Below are positions 1 through 9,639 of a stretch of DNA of 64,000 nucleotides, one piece after another. A program made the translations under genes and the position numbers. Source of the stretch: Bifidobacteriaceae bacterium (GTDB taxonomy: Bacteria > Actinomycetota > Actinomycetes > Actinomycetales > WQXJ01); assembly GCA_031281585.1 (NCBI GenBank), contig JAITFE010000086.1:1-64000 (forward strand), given 5' to 3'. Below the pieces are notes generated by a model, which had not been told where the DNA came from, made no database searches, and was given only the letters and a program-made list of their open reading frames with translations. The number at the start of each line of letters is the position of its first letter. Positions within the stretch are counted from its first letter, which is position 1.

Positions 1-41
1 CCGATTCGCCGCCGCCTGGGGAAGTGAGGCAGACTAGCACC

Positions 42-92
42 GGAACTCCTGGTGGGAGGTGGTTTTGACGCTCCCTTGCTACCAGGAGTTCC
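42..92. repeat. Inverted repeat at the truncated end of a GH2 gene
   Basis: The arms GGAACTCCTGGT (42-53) and ACCAGGAGTTCC (81-92) are perfect 12-bp reverse complements. A nested GGGAG/CTCCC pair lies inside the loop, so the whole can fold as one bulged hairpin. It starts about 30 bp beyond the premature stop of the GH2 gene, which suggests a mobile-element end or other insertion that cut the gene. No T-run follows, so a simple terminator is less likely. No transposase is visible in the 41 bp to the left. Confidence 0.5.
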
Positions 93-124
93 CCCACGTC
101 ACAGCCCCAACACGCCGCACCCCG

Positions 125-1444
125 TCAAGTTCCCAAACAGCCACTTAGCGATGCGACCATGTTCATGAACCCGTTGATTGCGTTGGTCACGGGCCGGCTG
201 GGATCCAGTTCGCGCGCCCGCCGGGCTATCCGTCGGTTGAGGGCGATTCCGCGTGGCGTCGCGGTCTCCGCCACCTCGTTCCCGATCGAGTACATGATGA
301 CCGAGGGATGGTTGAAGTCCTTGGCGATCATCGAGGCGAGGTCCCTTTCCCATTCGGACTCGAAGTCCGCGGAGTAGTCGTGCTTCGACTTGCTGCGCCA
401 CCAGACGTCGGTCAACTCGTCCACCACGAGGACGCCGCGGCGGTCGCACGCCCGCAAAGCGGCGCGAGAAAGCGGGTTGTGGGCGCTGCGGATCGCGTTG
501 TAGCCGCTTTCCTTCAGTATCCTGATGCGGCGGTCTTCTGCGGCGTCGAGGGTGTGAGCGCCGATGACGCCGCTGTCGTGATGGACGCAGGCTCCCCTCA
601 GCTTCACGGCGCCGCCGTTGATCCGCAGCCCGTCGCGGGCGTTGACCGAGATCATCCGGATTCCGATCTCGTCTTCCGCCTCATCCATCTCGCCGCCCTC
701 CGCCCGGACACTTGCCCGAAGCCGGTACATGTCGGGGTTGGCGGGAGACCACGGTTGGACAGCGCGGATCTCGATAACGGCGTGGACCTCGGCAACCCCG
801 TCTGACTTGATCACCGCTGAGTGAGCGGCCGATTTGAACCGTTCGCCCGCCGGGCTGACCAACTCCGCCTCGACCACAGCCGCCCGCGTGCCCGGCGAGA
901 CGTTGCGCAAGGGTATGGTCACGGCCACTTCCGCACAGGTCCCGCAGATGCGCGTCGTGACTGCTCGCGGACCCTCGGGGGCGACGAAGACGGCCGGTCC
1001 GGTCAGCAAGTGGACCGGGCGGTAGATGCCGCTGCCGGTGTACCAGCGGCTGTTGGGCTCGCCGCTGTTGTCGGCGATCACTTCGACCGTGTTGGGGCAG
1101 CCGAAGTCAAGCAGGCCGCCGATGTCCACAGTGAACAGCGCGTACCCCGACGCGCGGCCTCCAGCCAAGTGCCCGTTGACGAGCACTTGTGAGCGCTGGT
1201 AGACGCCCTCGAACTCGAGAAACACCGCCCCGCCCCGCCACCCCTCCGGGGCGAGGAAAGTCTTGCGGTAGCGGTACTTCCCGCCGGGGAAATAGCCGGT
1301 TCGCGGGCCGTTGCGGGTTTCCGGGTCCCGCCCCTCGTGGAACATCGCGTCGTCGGGAAGGATCAGAGGCCCCCGCGCGGCATCGGGCCTGTCGGGCGTG
1401 GCGGTCTGGACGTACCAGTCGTCGGCGAAAGGCTCGCGTTTCAT
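125..1444 (-). pseudogene. Glycoside hydrolase family 2 protein, 3'-truncated
   Basis: 439 residues that read as the first part of a GH2 beta-galactosidase/beta-glucuronidase type enzyme: a jelly-roll sugar-binding domain (about 40-150), an immunoglobulin-like domain (about 160-265) and the start of the TIM barrel (from about 275, including RSAHNP). The proton donor is E390 in SIGNEV. The protein stops at 439, before the nucleophile glutamate expected further along the barrel. The last seven residues (LSGCLGT) look foreign, and an inverted repeat lies just downstream. GH2 proteins are usually 600-1000 residues, so this copy should be inactive. It starts 6 nt after the MFS transporter stop and was probably the last gene of the GH3-led operon. 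Confidence 0.8.
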
Positions 1445-1450
1445 GGGCGT

Positions 1451-2722
1451 TCAGCGAACCGACTTGATCGGGACGATGACGGCCGCCGCCGCCACCACGC
1501 AGACCAAACCGAAGACGAACAGCGCTGGATATCCCCCGAATGCGTTGATGAGGAAGGCGGCCAGTCCGGGAGAAGCGGCGCCGGGGATGTTGTTGGCGAT
1601 GTTCAGGATGCCGAGGTCTTTCGCCGCAGAAGCTCCGGCCTTTGGGAGAACTTCCGTCATCAGGGCCTGGTCGGCGGAGAGGTAGAGGCCGAAGCCCATC
1701 CCGACGAGGATCCCGAGGACGCACATTCCCGCGAGCGTGGGCGAGAACAGGGGGACAACCAGTCCGGCGCCCATGAGGACGGACGCGATGTAGAGGAAGA
1801 CCTTCCTTCGGCGTAGCCGGTCGCTCAGCCATCCGCCGAGCAGCACCGTCGCCAGGACGCCGCCGAGCAGAGCTACGCTGAGGAGGCCGATTTTCTGGTT
1901 CGCCTCCGCTTCGGTTAGTCCAATGTAATCGGTCAGCGTGTAGAGCTGGTAGACGGACACGATGGTGTAGCCGAAGAGGAAAAGCAGACGTCCGAAGAAC
2001 GCTAGGTGAAAGTCGGGGTACCTGCGGGGACTGACCCAAAAGCCCCGGACGAATCCACGCCAGTTGAACGGCTCGCGCTCAAGGGCGAGGCTGGAGCTGT
2101 CCCGGTTGAACGCGATGAACGCCCCAGTCACGGCGAGGATGGCCACGCCAAAGACGGTGTAGCCGGGCCCCAACCGCTCGGCAAGGGCCCCGGCGCCCAC
2201 GACCCCCGCGGTTGTGCCGATGATGGTTCCGATGCCCACCGCGGCGGAGGCGGTTCCGCGCTTGCTGCGGGGAAAACGGTCCGCCACAATCGCGGACAAT
2301 GGGCCCTGAAGCACGTTCAGCGCGAGTTGGATCACCACCCAGAACGCGGCGACCCAGAACAGGGACCGCAAGTGGCCCATGCCCAAGAGGAAGACGGCGG
2401 CGATCATAGATCCCGCCAGCATCCATGGCGTGCGCCGTCCCAGCCGCGACCGGGTGCGGTCGCTGAACGCTCCGATGATCGGCTGGACCACGAAAGTAAA
2501 CATGACTCCGATGGTGGTGACCAAGGCGAGGTTGGTGATCTTGTTTTCGGGGTCGAGGTCTCTCACTTGGTTTGGCAGAAGGACCTGCTGGAGCCCCTGG
2601 TAGTTGGCTAGCAGCGCGATCCACACGACGGGGAGGGAGAGCAGCAGACGGCGGTGGGGCGCCTCTTCAATTGGCGGCCCGGCCGCGGCGGCCGGATGGG
2701 CTGGAGGTGTGGCGTTCGACAT
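1451..2722 (-). CDS. MFS transporter, probably for a sugar or glycoside
   Basis: A 423-residue integral membrane protein with about 12 hydrophobic helices. The loop after helix 2 reads GAFSDRTRSRLGRR, the conserved MFS motif between helices 2 and 3, and WLSDRLRRRK is its counterpart in the second half. The start was placed at the ATG of MSNATPP, because the upstream part of the open frame is low-complexity and not membrane-like. The gene lies between a serine hydrolase and a truncated GH2, downstream of GH3 and TetR, so uptake of an oligosaccharide or glycoside cleaved by GH3/GH2 is the simplest role (inference). The substrate cannot be read from the sequence. Confidence 0.82.
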   Translation of the reverse strand: MSNATPPAHPAAAAGPPIEEAPHRRLLLSLPVVWIALLANYQGLQQVLLPNQVRDLDPENKITNLALVTTIGVMFTFVVQPIIGAFSDRTRSRLGRRTPWMLAGSMIAAVFLLGMGHLRSLFWVAAFWVVIQLALNVLQGPLSAIVADRFPRSKRGTASAAVGIGTIIGTTAGVVGAGALAERLGPGYTVFGVAILAVTGAFIAFNRDSSSLALEREPFNWRGFVRGFWVSPRRYPDFHLAFFGRLLFLFGYTIVSVYQLYTLTDYIGLTEAEANQKIGLLSVALLGGVLATVLLGGWLSDRLRRRKVFLYIASVLMGAGLVVPLFSPTLAGMCVLGILVGMGFGLYLSADQALMTEVLPKAGASAAKDLGILNIANNIPGAASPGLAAFLINAFGGYPALFVFGLVCVVAAAAVIVPIKSVR

Positions 2723-2789
2723 CGTTGTCCGTTCTGCGTTCAGATGGTTTGGCCTAGATCGGGGGCGTGCGAGCGTGACTTTTCGGCGG

Positions 2790-3995
2790 TCATGCCGCGC
2801 GCCCGGCGCTGACGGCGCGGCCCACTGCGTGAAGCCAACCGGGCCACCGGTTGTCTGGCCCCGCGGAGTAGTCCCAGAGCATGTTGTTGCAGACGTACCC
2901 CACGGCGACACCTGTCGCGGGGTCTGCGAATGCGAGGCGCCCGCCCGCCCCGGTGTGCCCAAACGAATGCGGTCCGAGCATTGGGTTGCCGGTGCGATAG
3001 ATCTCGAATCCCGACGAGAACCGCAAGGGGTGCTTGTCCGGCAGTCTCGCGAAACTGCCTGGTGAACGCAAACCGTCGGTCTGGGGCGCCGCGGCCCGCC
3101 TGATTGTCGCGGCCGAAAGGAGGCGCGGCGTCCCTTCAACATCGCCGATGGTCGCCGCGTACAGCTTCGCCAACGAGCGGGCGTCGCCGATCCCGTTGCC
3201 CGAGGGAAACTCGGCCGCGTGGGCTTTCCTCGTGTTCAGTAGGCGCATAGCACCGTCGCCATGGGGCGCGACCGCCAAGACCGCCTGGACCAAAGGGTCC
3301 TTCCGGTCGAGGGCAAGCCAGGCGCGCAGGGCGATGCCGACCTTCACTCGCTGGTGGACGACGAGTTGCGGCACAACACGGGGCTCCAACTCTTGAGGAA
3401 GGCCGATCCACAAGTCGAGGGCCAAGGGTTCGGCGATCTCGCGTCGAAACACAGTGCCGATGGTGTCGCCTGTTACCCGTCGGATGGCCTCGCCGACAAG
3501 CTGCCCGAATGTGAAGGTGTGGTACATGAATGCTGTGCGAGGTCGCCAAAATGGCGCCATGCGCTCGAGCGACGCGATGGTGCGACCCCAGTCCAGATAG
3601 TCGTGCGGTCGCAGCCCGTCGGCGGCCGGGAACTGAGCGAGGCCGGCTCGGTGCGAGAGGACATCGCGCAAGGTGATCTCGGCTTTGCCGTTCTGCGCGA
3701 ATTCCGGCCAGTAGCTGCCGATGGGGGCGTCGACGTCGAGTCTTCCCTGCTGCGCCAGCCGGTGCACCAGGATGCTGGCAATGCCTTTTGTCGCCGACGT
3801 GAGCACCTGGATGCCATCTCCGGGGTACGGCAGATCGCGGGCCAAGTCCCGGCCGGCCCAGATGTCGACCACCTTTACGCCGTGCTGGTAGACGGCCAAC
3901 TGCGCTCCGCCGGCGTCTTTGGCCTGCGCTTGAGCGAACGCCTGACGGACGCTTTCGAAGCCGGGGGCGACATCGCCGCGGGTTGCAGCGGTCAC
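2790..3995 (-). CDS. Serine hydrolase of the beta-lactamase/class C esterase family
   Basis: A 401-residue soluble protein with the class C beta-lactamase/DD-peptidase fold. The catalytic SxxK is visible as SATK, a YHT stands in the region of the second motif, and a GHTGAGG segment near the C-terminus fits the KTG/HTG position. HTG in place of KTG is more typical of EstB-like esterases than of true beta-lactamases. No signal peptide is seen, which also favours an esterase. The GTG start overlaps the tetR stop (GTGA), indicating translational coupling. In this glycosidase operon it could deacylate substituted glycosides (inference). Confidence 0.75.
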   Translation of the reverse strand: MTAATRGDVAPGFESVRQAFAQAQAKDAGGAQLAVYQHGVKVVDIWAGRDLARDLPYPGDGIQVLTSATKGIASILVHRLAQQGRLDVDAPIGSYWPEFAQNGKAEITLRDVLSHRAGLAQFPAADGLRPHDYLDWGRTIASLERMAPFWRPRTAFMYHTFTFGQLVGEAIRRVTGDTIGTVFRREIAEPLALDLWIGLPQELEPRVVPQLVVHQRVKVGIALRAWLALDRKDPLVQAVLAVAPHGDGAMRLLNTRKAHAAEFPSGNGIGDARSLAKLYAATIGDVEGTPRLLSAATIRRAAAPQTDGLRSPGSFARLPDKHPLRFSSGFEIYRTGNPMLGPHSFGHTGAGGRLAFADPATGVAVGYVCNNMLWDYSAGPDNRWPGWLHAVGRAVSAGRAA

Positions 3996-4594
3996 GGCCG
4001 GGCGCCGAACACGAGGTCCGCGAAGTCGCGCCAGGCCGCGCGCAGATCGATCGAGGGGTCGCGCAGCCATGCGAGTTGGATGCCCTCATGAAAACTGTCG
4101 ACCATTGTGACGAATCTCTCGGGATCGGGATGCCAATTGGCGGTCATGGCGACAGCCCGCTCCCGGATGCGCCGCGCGCGGTCGACTAGGTGCTGATGCG
4201 CGGGGTGAGAGGGGTCCAGGGATTCCGCCCCGAGGATGGTGTACAGGCGGACGATCTCAGGACATCCCGCATCGCGGTCGATGAGACGGTCCATGAAGGC
4301 CCGCGCGCCCTCGCGGGTGGACCCGTCCACGCCAATCTCGGCCAGGAAGCGCTCGTTCGACTCATCCTGGTGGTCGAGGACCGCGACAAGGAGATCCTGC
4401 TTCGAGGCGAAGTAATGCAGCATACCCGCGTTGGTCATCTCGCATTCTTCGGCGAGTCGCGCCAGCGTCAGGGCGTTGTAGCCGCGAGCGGAGATGAGCG
4501 CGGTCGCCGCTTCCAGAATCATGGCTCGGCGCTCGGGGCCGCTGAAGCGCACCCGCTTCCGGCCTTTCTCAACGGCAGTTTGCGATTTGGTCAT
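3992..4594 (-). CDS. TetR family transcriptional regulator
   Basis: A 200-residue TetR-type repressor. The N-terminal helix-turn-helix runs from about 20 to 70 (AATALISARGY, then LARLAEECEMTNAGMLHYF, ending in the typical YFASKQDLL). The C-terminal ligand domain is unassigned. A strong GAGGGAGGG ribosome site lies just before the ATG, inside the 12-nt gap after the GH3 stop. It overlaps the downstream serine hydrolase by 4 nt. Its place inside the GH3-GH2 operon suggests local autoregulation through the palindrome upstream of GH3. Confidence 0.88.
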   Translation of the reverse strand: MTKSQTAVEKGRKRVRFSGPERRAMILEAATALISARGYNALTLARLAEECEMTNAGMLHYFASKQDLLVAVLDHQDESNERFLAEIGVDGSTREGARAFMDRLIDRDAGCPEIVRLYTILGAESLDPSHPAHQHLVDRARRIRERAVAMTANWHPDPERFVTMVDSFHEGIQLAWLRDPSIDLRAAWRDFADLVFGARP

Positions 4595-4605
4595 GTCTCC
4601 CTCCC

Positions 4606-6795
4606 TCAGATTCTGACCGAAAGCGCGTTAGGGTCGCCGGAGAACGCCCCGATCTCAAGGCGCGTCCGCTCGGACGCGGGGCGGAATCCGGCCGCTGTCC
4701 ACCGCTGGAGGGGCCGTGTTGTCGCCCGCACGGCGACCTCTTCCGATTCGCCCGCGTCAAGGCGCACCGGGGCGAATCCGAGCAGAACCCGCGTCGGGAA
4801 GTCGTCGCCGGCGCCCTCTGGAACGCCGTACACCTGCACGACATGGCGTCCGGCCCGCTCGCCGGTGTTGGCCACCCGCACGCGGACATCGAACCCGTCC
4901 TTGTCGCGGCCGACGATCACAACATCCGAAAGCTTGAAGCGGGTGTATGACAGGCCCCATCCCAACGGGAATGCGGCTGCGTGCCCCTTGCGATCCAGCA
5001 GCCGTTGACCGAACCAAATGTCGTAGGTGACGCTGGTCGCGTCGCGGTCAAAGAACGGAAGATGCGCCTCGGACGTCGGAATCGAGAACGGGAGGCGCCC
5101 AGAAGCGTCCTCCTCGCCCAAGAGCACTTTGGCGAGAGCACTGCCACCCTCCGCCCCTGAGTACCAGCCGATCACCACGGCCGGGACGCTTTCGCGCCAC
5201 TCTTCGATGATGACGGCTCCGCCAGTGACGATCGACACGACCGTTCGCGGGTTCGCCGACCCCACGGCGCGGATGATCTCGGCGTCGATGGGACGCAGCC
5301 TGAGACTCGCGCGGTCGCCGCCGATCCCGCTGCCCCCGAGGATGTTGATGCTCCCGGGGCTCTCCGGATTGCTCATGCCCGCGATGACCGCCTGGCCGGC
5401 CGGGTCGTCGCCGACAGATGGCAGGATTGCCAGCAGGGCGGGGTCCGTGAAGGCGCTGGCGTCCACGTACTCCCCTTCGTCTTCCGAGGTGTATCCGGCG
5501 ATGACGATGGCCACGTCCGCTGCGGCGGAGGCTGCGGCTGCAGCTTGCGGGTCGTCATCTAAGACGAAGACGAATTCAGTGTCCGGCAGCGCGGCCACCA
5601 ACCCCTCTCGCACTGTGACCACCGATGGGGCATGCACGTCGGATGATCCGTGGTCGCCGGTGTTTGGTAGATCGGCGAGCCGGCCAATCAGCGCCACCTT
5701 GCGGAGAGCCGCCCGGTCCAAAGGAAGAACGGGGGCGCCGCCTACCTGGTCGTTCTTGAGCAAGACGATGCTCCGTTGCGCGGCCAAGCGGGCCAACGCC
5801 CGGTGCTCGTCGGAGAACACGACACCACGACTCGGTTCTTCCTTGTCGCGGGTTGCGTAAGACAGGATTTGCGTCCGCAGTATCCGGCGGCCCGCGCGGT
5901 CCACGTCCGCCCAAGACGCTCGGCCGGCGTCGAGGTCCGCGGGCAAGCGCGTCGCGCGGAGCTGGGCGAACGGCTCCTCGACGTCGAGGCCGGCCCGCAG
6001 CGATAAAGCCGCGTCTCGAATGCCCCAGATGAAGTCGCTGACTGTCACGCCCTCAAAGCCCCACATGCCGCGGAGCACGTCGGTCAGCAACCCCGCATTC
6101 TGACCAGCCCACTCGCCGTTGACTGAGTTGTAGGAGCTCATCACGCCGGCGACGCCCTCCTCGATGACGCGCCGGAAGTGCGGGAGATACACCTCGTGCA
6201 GCGCCCGGTCGTCTACCGTCACGTCCACCGCGAATCGCGCGTTCTCCATCGAATTGAGAGCGAAGTGCTTGACCACCGCCATGGCATTCCGCTGCGCGCC
6301 ACGGGTGAGCGCAGCCCCGAACTCGCCCAGCAGGACCGGATCCTCGCCATACGTCTCCTGAACTCGCCCCCAGGCCGGGTGTCGCGGCAGGTTGACGCAC
6401 ACCCCGCCGTAGAAGTTGCCGCCCTGAGCCCGCAGTTCGCGGCCAATTGCGAGGCCGATTTGCTCTTCGAGTGCCACATCCCAGGTCGCGCCACGGGCCA
6501 TCGAGACGGGGAAAGCGGTCGATTCGCCCAGCGTCACGCCGCGCGGACCGTCGGAGAAGCGCAACCCCGGGATGCCGAGACGCTCGACCGCGCCCATGAC
6601 GATGGGCGCCCGGTTATAACCGTTCCCCAACATGTCGGCCATGGCGCCCCAGAACGGCGCGTCCCCGTCCAGGAGACTCAGCCTCTCCTCGGGAGTGAGG
6701 AGTGTCAGCAGTTCCTCGGCGGCGGAGTCTGCGGCCCCTCCGGCGCGTACCGCCGCGACGGCGACCTGGAAAGGCGAGACGGTTGTTGAAGGCAT
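4606..6795 (-). CDS. Glycoside hydrolase family 3 beta-glycosidase
   Basis: 729 residues with the usual GH3 order: TIM-barrel domain, alpha/beta sandwich domain and C-terminal fibronectin-III-like domain. FSDGPRG (80-86), VVKHFALN (174-181) and the nucleophile motif VSDFIWG with D254 are visible, and PFSIPTSEAHLPFF and PLGWGLSYTRF mark the second half. No signal peptide, so it is intracellular and acts on imported oligosaccharides, probably as a beta-glucosidase or beta-xylosidase. The start was taken at MPSTTVS, where AGGAG stands 8 nt upstream; the longer open frame has no such site. First gene of the TetR/serine hydrolase/MFS/GH2 operon. Confidence 0.92.
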   Translation of the reverse strand: MPSTTVSPFQVAVAAVRAGGAADSAAEELLTLLTPEERLSLLDGDAPFWGAMADMLGNGYNRAPIVMGAVERLGIPGLRFSDGPRGVTLGESTAFPVSMARGATWDVALEEQIGLAIGRELRAQGGNFYGGVCVNLPRHPAWGRVQETYGEDPVLLGEFGAALTRGAQRNAMAVVKHFALNSMENARFAVDVTVDDRALHEVYLPHFRRVIEEGVAGVMSSYNSVNGEWAGQNAGLLTDVLRGMWGFEGVTVSDFIWGIRDAALSLRAGLDVEEPFAQLRATRLPADLDAGRASWADVDRAGRRILRTQILSYATRDKEEPSRGVVFSDEHRALARLAAQRSIVLLKNDQVGGAPVLPLDRAALRKVALIGRLADLPNTGDHGSSDVHAPSVVTVREGLVAALPDTEFVFVLDDDPQAAAAASAAADVAIVIAGYTSEDEGEYVDASAFTDPALLAILPSVGDDPAGQAVIAGMSNPESPGSINILGGSGIGGDRASLRLRPIDAEIIRAVGSANPRTVVSIVTGGAVIIEEWRESVPAVVIGWYSGAEGGSALAKVLLGEEDASGRLPFSIPTSEAHLPFFDRDATSVTYDIWFGQRLLDRKGHAAAFPLGWGLSYTRFKLSDVVIVGRDKDGFDVRVRVANTGERAGRHVVQVYGVPEGAGDDFPTRVLLGFAPVRLDAGESEEVAVRATTRPLQRWTAAGFRPASERTRLEIGAFSGDPNALSVRI

Positions 6796-6814
6796 CGAGG
6801 CTCCTCTGGAACTT

Positions 6815-6832
6815 ATCGACCAGTCGGTAGAT
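6815..6832. promoter_or_regulatory. Candidate TetR operator upstream of GH3
   Basis: The 18-bp imperfect palindrome ATCGACCAGTCGGTAGAT (7 of 9 pairs match) lies 20 bp upstream of the GH3 start. Dyads of this ACC-GGT type are common TetR-family operators. The tetR gene is in the same operon. No other palindrome of similar quality was seen between 6796 and 7013. Confidence 0.5.
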
Positions 6833-7013
6833 AGCACGACGATAGCACACTCTCCCAAGAGGCAAGTGCCGTTCCGGATACCGTTCCTCGTGGGCGCCGA
6901 AACGCAAACTGCGGTCCAACCCCAGAGCCGTGAAGCGCAAGTACGAGAAGTTCCCCGTCAAACGGGCAGCCGCCGCGCCGCCCACGCCACCGGACAAGAC
7001 CGTCAGACTGCGC

Positions 7014-7565
7014 TCACGCTAACCCAACGGTATTGATGTAAGGCGGCACTTGCGAGAGAAATGTCCAGCGCCCGCCCGGCAAGCCAAGGATCGATGTGGC
7101 CCCGGTAAGCATTCCGCCCAGGGCAGGTGCCAGGAGGCTGCCCAAGAAGCCGGCGGCGCTCGGGAACACGATGTAGCGGCCCCTGCGGGAAGGCGGGACA
7201 GACTGCTGAAGCAGAGCGTAGATGGTGGGCCAGACAAGGCCCCACCCTGTGCCGTCCACGCCGCGGCCCACGGCCAGCACGGCCATTGACGGCGCCAGTC
7301 CGGCTACCACTTTGCCCAGGGCCACCAGGCCGATCCCCAGCACCAAGAGGTGCTTTCGTCCCAGCAGATCGCCAATCCGGCCGAATATGGGCGTCCCGAG
7401 CATTGCCACCCACAGCCAAGCGACTTGCGTTAGCGCGTGCAGGCCCTCACTGATCGCCCGGACCGCCACCGCCGCCACCATAGCGTCCAGGCCGCCCGCG
7501 GCCATGCAGCCAGCGAGCAAGCCAGTGGTCAGAGCGGCCTGTCGCCCGGCGTCTGGCATTCCCAT
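7014..7565 (-). pseudogene. MFS drug-transporter fragment (EmrB/QacA-like), truncated
   Basis: 183 residues that match the first five or so transmembrane helices of a DHA2-type MFS transporter, including GRIGDLLGRK after helix 2 and the helix 4-5 segment ending in SRRGRY. Family members run to about 450-500 residues, and this one stops after PGGRWTFLSQVPPY, where helix 6 should begin. No continuation was recognised in the 200 bp downstream. It is probably a non-functional remnant, lying beside another transporter remnant (7607-7870). Confidence 0.7.
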
Positions 7566-7606
7566 GTTCTAGACGCGGACGTTCTTGACTTGCGTCAAAG
7601 AGGTGG

Positions 7607-7870
7607 TCATTGGTTGGCCTCTTCCGCCAGAGAATCGGCGATCAAACCGAACGCGGCGCCGATAATCAGAACCGCCAAGCCGGGCATGATCGCGACCCAC
7701 CAAGCCACGGGCAGAAGGGCGATCCCTCCTTGCATCATCTGGCCCAGCTCCGGGGTCGGTTCGGCCACGCCTATACCGAGGAACGCGAGCGACGCGACCA
7801 GACCCACAGTCCCAACGGCTTGGGCCGCCGCGTAGGACAGGTTGGTCGAGATGACCGCTGGCGCCACGTG
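7607..7870 (-). pseudogene. C-terminal remnant of a DppC/OppC-type ABC permease
   Basis: About 88 codons in one frame resemble only the last part of a dipeptide/oligopeptide ABC permease: APAVISTNLSYAAAQAVG, then SLAFLGIGVAEPTPELGQM and a final hydrophobic helix ending in GLIADSLAEE. The EAA loop and the first helices are absent, and the upstream sequence in this frame (to 7978) is unrelated to the family. No partner permease or ATPase is nearby, so this is a decayed fragment. Confidence 0.65.
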
Positions 7871-8022
7871 CCTGGCCCGCCCACCCTCCGCGCTTCTCCC
7901 ACTGGCGGGTGCAGATGGGCACCTCTTTGTCGCGACTGCACTCGGGTTTGAGCAAGCCGGCACCGCCACTCCCTGCACGTCCTACGGTGAGAGCCAGCTC
8001 TGGATTCGCGGAGTCCATATGG

Positions 8023-9630
8023 TCAGCATGGCCGGTAGTCGTACCAGTCCCAGAAAGCAGGTGCCGATGTCGCCAGGCCGGTTGCGTACATCCCTATGTA
8101 GACCCCGGTGAACCCGCCCGCCACCTCGGTCGACAAGTATCGGGTCTCGCCGCGCCCGATCTCGCGAGTCATTCCGCTGACATCCACGAAGCCGAAGCGG
8201 TAATGATCGGCATCCGCACCGACCACGAGGTCAATTGGCCCCGGAGGAAATGCGGACGTCGCCACTTCTGACACCAGGTCCCCGATGCGGCGCCTCAGAA
8301 CCAGCTGGCGAGCGCCGTCGAGCAGGCGAAGCCCGATGTCGTAGTGGTGCGTCTCGTTCATCCGAACGGTCAGTCCCGCTTCGTCGGCAGCCGTGGGAGC
8401 AAAGTCGAGCCGGGAGGCAATTGTGAACTCATGGTCTTCTTGGCGGCGGCCGACGAACACCAGGTGCGGCTCGTCGGTGCTGTCGCGGCCCGGCTTCAGT
8501 CCAAGCCAGCCGGGGCGCCAATCGAGTGACCAGCTGGCAGGGTCGGGGTTGCGGAGATGGTTCCATTGGAGACCCAGAATCCGGCTGTCGAAGTCGTCGC
8601 GCCCCCAGCGGACTGCCGGTCGGCTGAGGGGAAGGTCAGGCGCGGGTGCCTCGAGTTCGATCATGCCCGACCCGGCGACCTGGGGCCAACCGTCGGCCGC
8701 CCAGACCACTTGGGCGAGAAAGGTCTCGCGCCCGAGGACGTGGACCGGGGGATTGCCGTGGGGCCGAACGCCGAGGCACAGCATCCACCAAGATCCATCC
8801 GGCAGTTCCACCAAGTCGCCGTGGCCGGTGGACTGGATGGCGCTGGCGCGCGAGCGGTGCGACAACACCGGATTGCGCGGGGACGGCTCGAAGGGGCCCC
8901 ATGGCTCGGAGGAACGCGCGACGGTGACCATGTGTCCGTGGTCTGTGCCGCCCTCCGCCGCGAGGAGGTAGTAGAAGTCTCCGCGCCGGAACAGATGGGG
9001 GGCTTCGGGGAACCGGCCGCCGCTGCCGGCCCACAAGAAGCGGGACTCGCTCAAGCGATCGCCAGTGAAAGGGTCGACCAGACACTGCTGCAAGCCGCGC
9101 TGGAATCCCGGGGAAGCCTCCTCCACCTCATCCAGATTGGGCTCGATGGTGGAGGTGAAGTACGCCTTGCCGTCCTCGAAGAACAGGGATGGGTCGATTC
9201 CGTTTTGGTCTACCCACACTGGGTCGCTCCACGGGCCGGCGGGGTCGACCGCGTGGACAATGAGGTGGCCGCCTCCGGAAACGTTGGTCACGGTCATGAA
9301 GAAGATTCCGTCGTGCCAGCGGATGGTGGGGGCGAACAGTCCGCCAGACGGCCCGGCCGCGCTCAGGTCGAGTTGGCTGGGACGGTTCAAGCAGTGGCCG
9401 ATCTGCCTCCAGTTGACCAAGTCGGTGCTGGCGAAGATGGGGATGCCGGGGTAGTACTCGAATGAACTGGTGACGAGGTAAAACGTGTCCCCGACGCGGC
9501 ACACGCTGGGGTCCGGATGGAAGCCGGGAATCACCGGGTTGGCGAAGAGCCGCTGATGGGTCGGCCCCCGCCCGCCAGCGGCATCCGTGCCCCTCTGCAA
9601 CTCGACGCCGTCGGGAGGTTTAGCGGCCAT
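8023..9630 (-). CDS. Glycoside hydrolase family 43 protein
   Basis: 535 residues. The N-terminal five-bladed propeller carries the GH43 catalytic triad: base D40 in PGFHPDPS, pKa modulator D146 in GIDPSLFFEDG and acid E209 in GRFPEAPH. The C-terminal part (about 340-535) looks like the beta-sandwich of GH43 beta-xylosidase/arabinofuranosidase subfamilies. No signal peptide, so it probably cleaves xylo- or arabino-oligosaccharides in the cytoplasm. It starts 9 nt after the ABC permease stop and is the last gene of that importer operon, so the importer probably feeds it. Confidence 0.9.
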   Translation of the reverse strand: MAAKPPDGVELQRGTDAAGGRGPTHQRLFANPVIPGFHPDPSVCRVGDTFYLVTSSFEYYPGIPIFASTDLVNWRQIGHCLNRPSQLDLSAAGPSGGLFAPTIRWHDGIFFMTVTNVSGGGHLIVHAVDPAGPWSDPVWVDQNGIDPSLFFEDGKAYFTSTIEPNLDEVEEASPGFQRGLQQCLVDPFTGDRLSESRFLWAGSGGRFPEAPHLFRRGDFYYLLAAEGGTDHGHMVTVARSSEPWGPFEPSPRNPVLSHRSRASAIQSTGHGDLVELPDGSWWMLCLGVRPHGNPPVHVLGRETFLAQVVWAADGWPQVAGSGMIELEAPAPDLPLSRPAVRWGRDDFDSRILGLQWNHLRNPDPASWSLDWRPGWLGLKPGRDSTDEPHLVFVGRRQEDHEFTIASRLDFAPTAADEAGLTVRMNETHHYDIGLRLLDGARQLVLRRRIGDLVSEVATSAFPPGPIDLVVGADADHYRFGFVDVSGMTREIGRGETRYLSTEVAGGFTGVYIGMYATGLATSAPAFWDWYDYRPC

Positions 9631-9639
9631 TGGCGTGCC

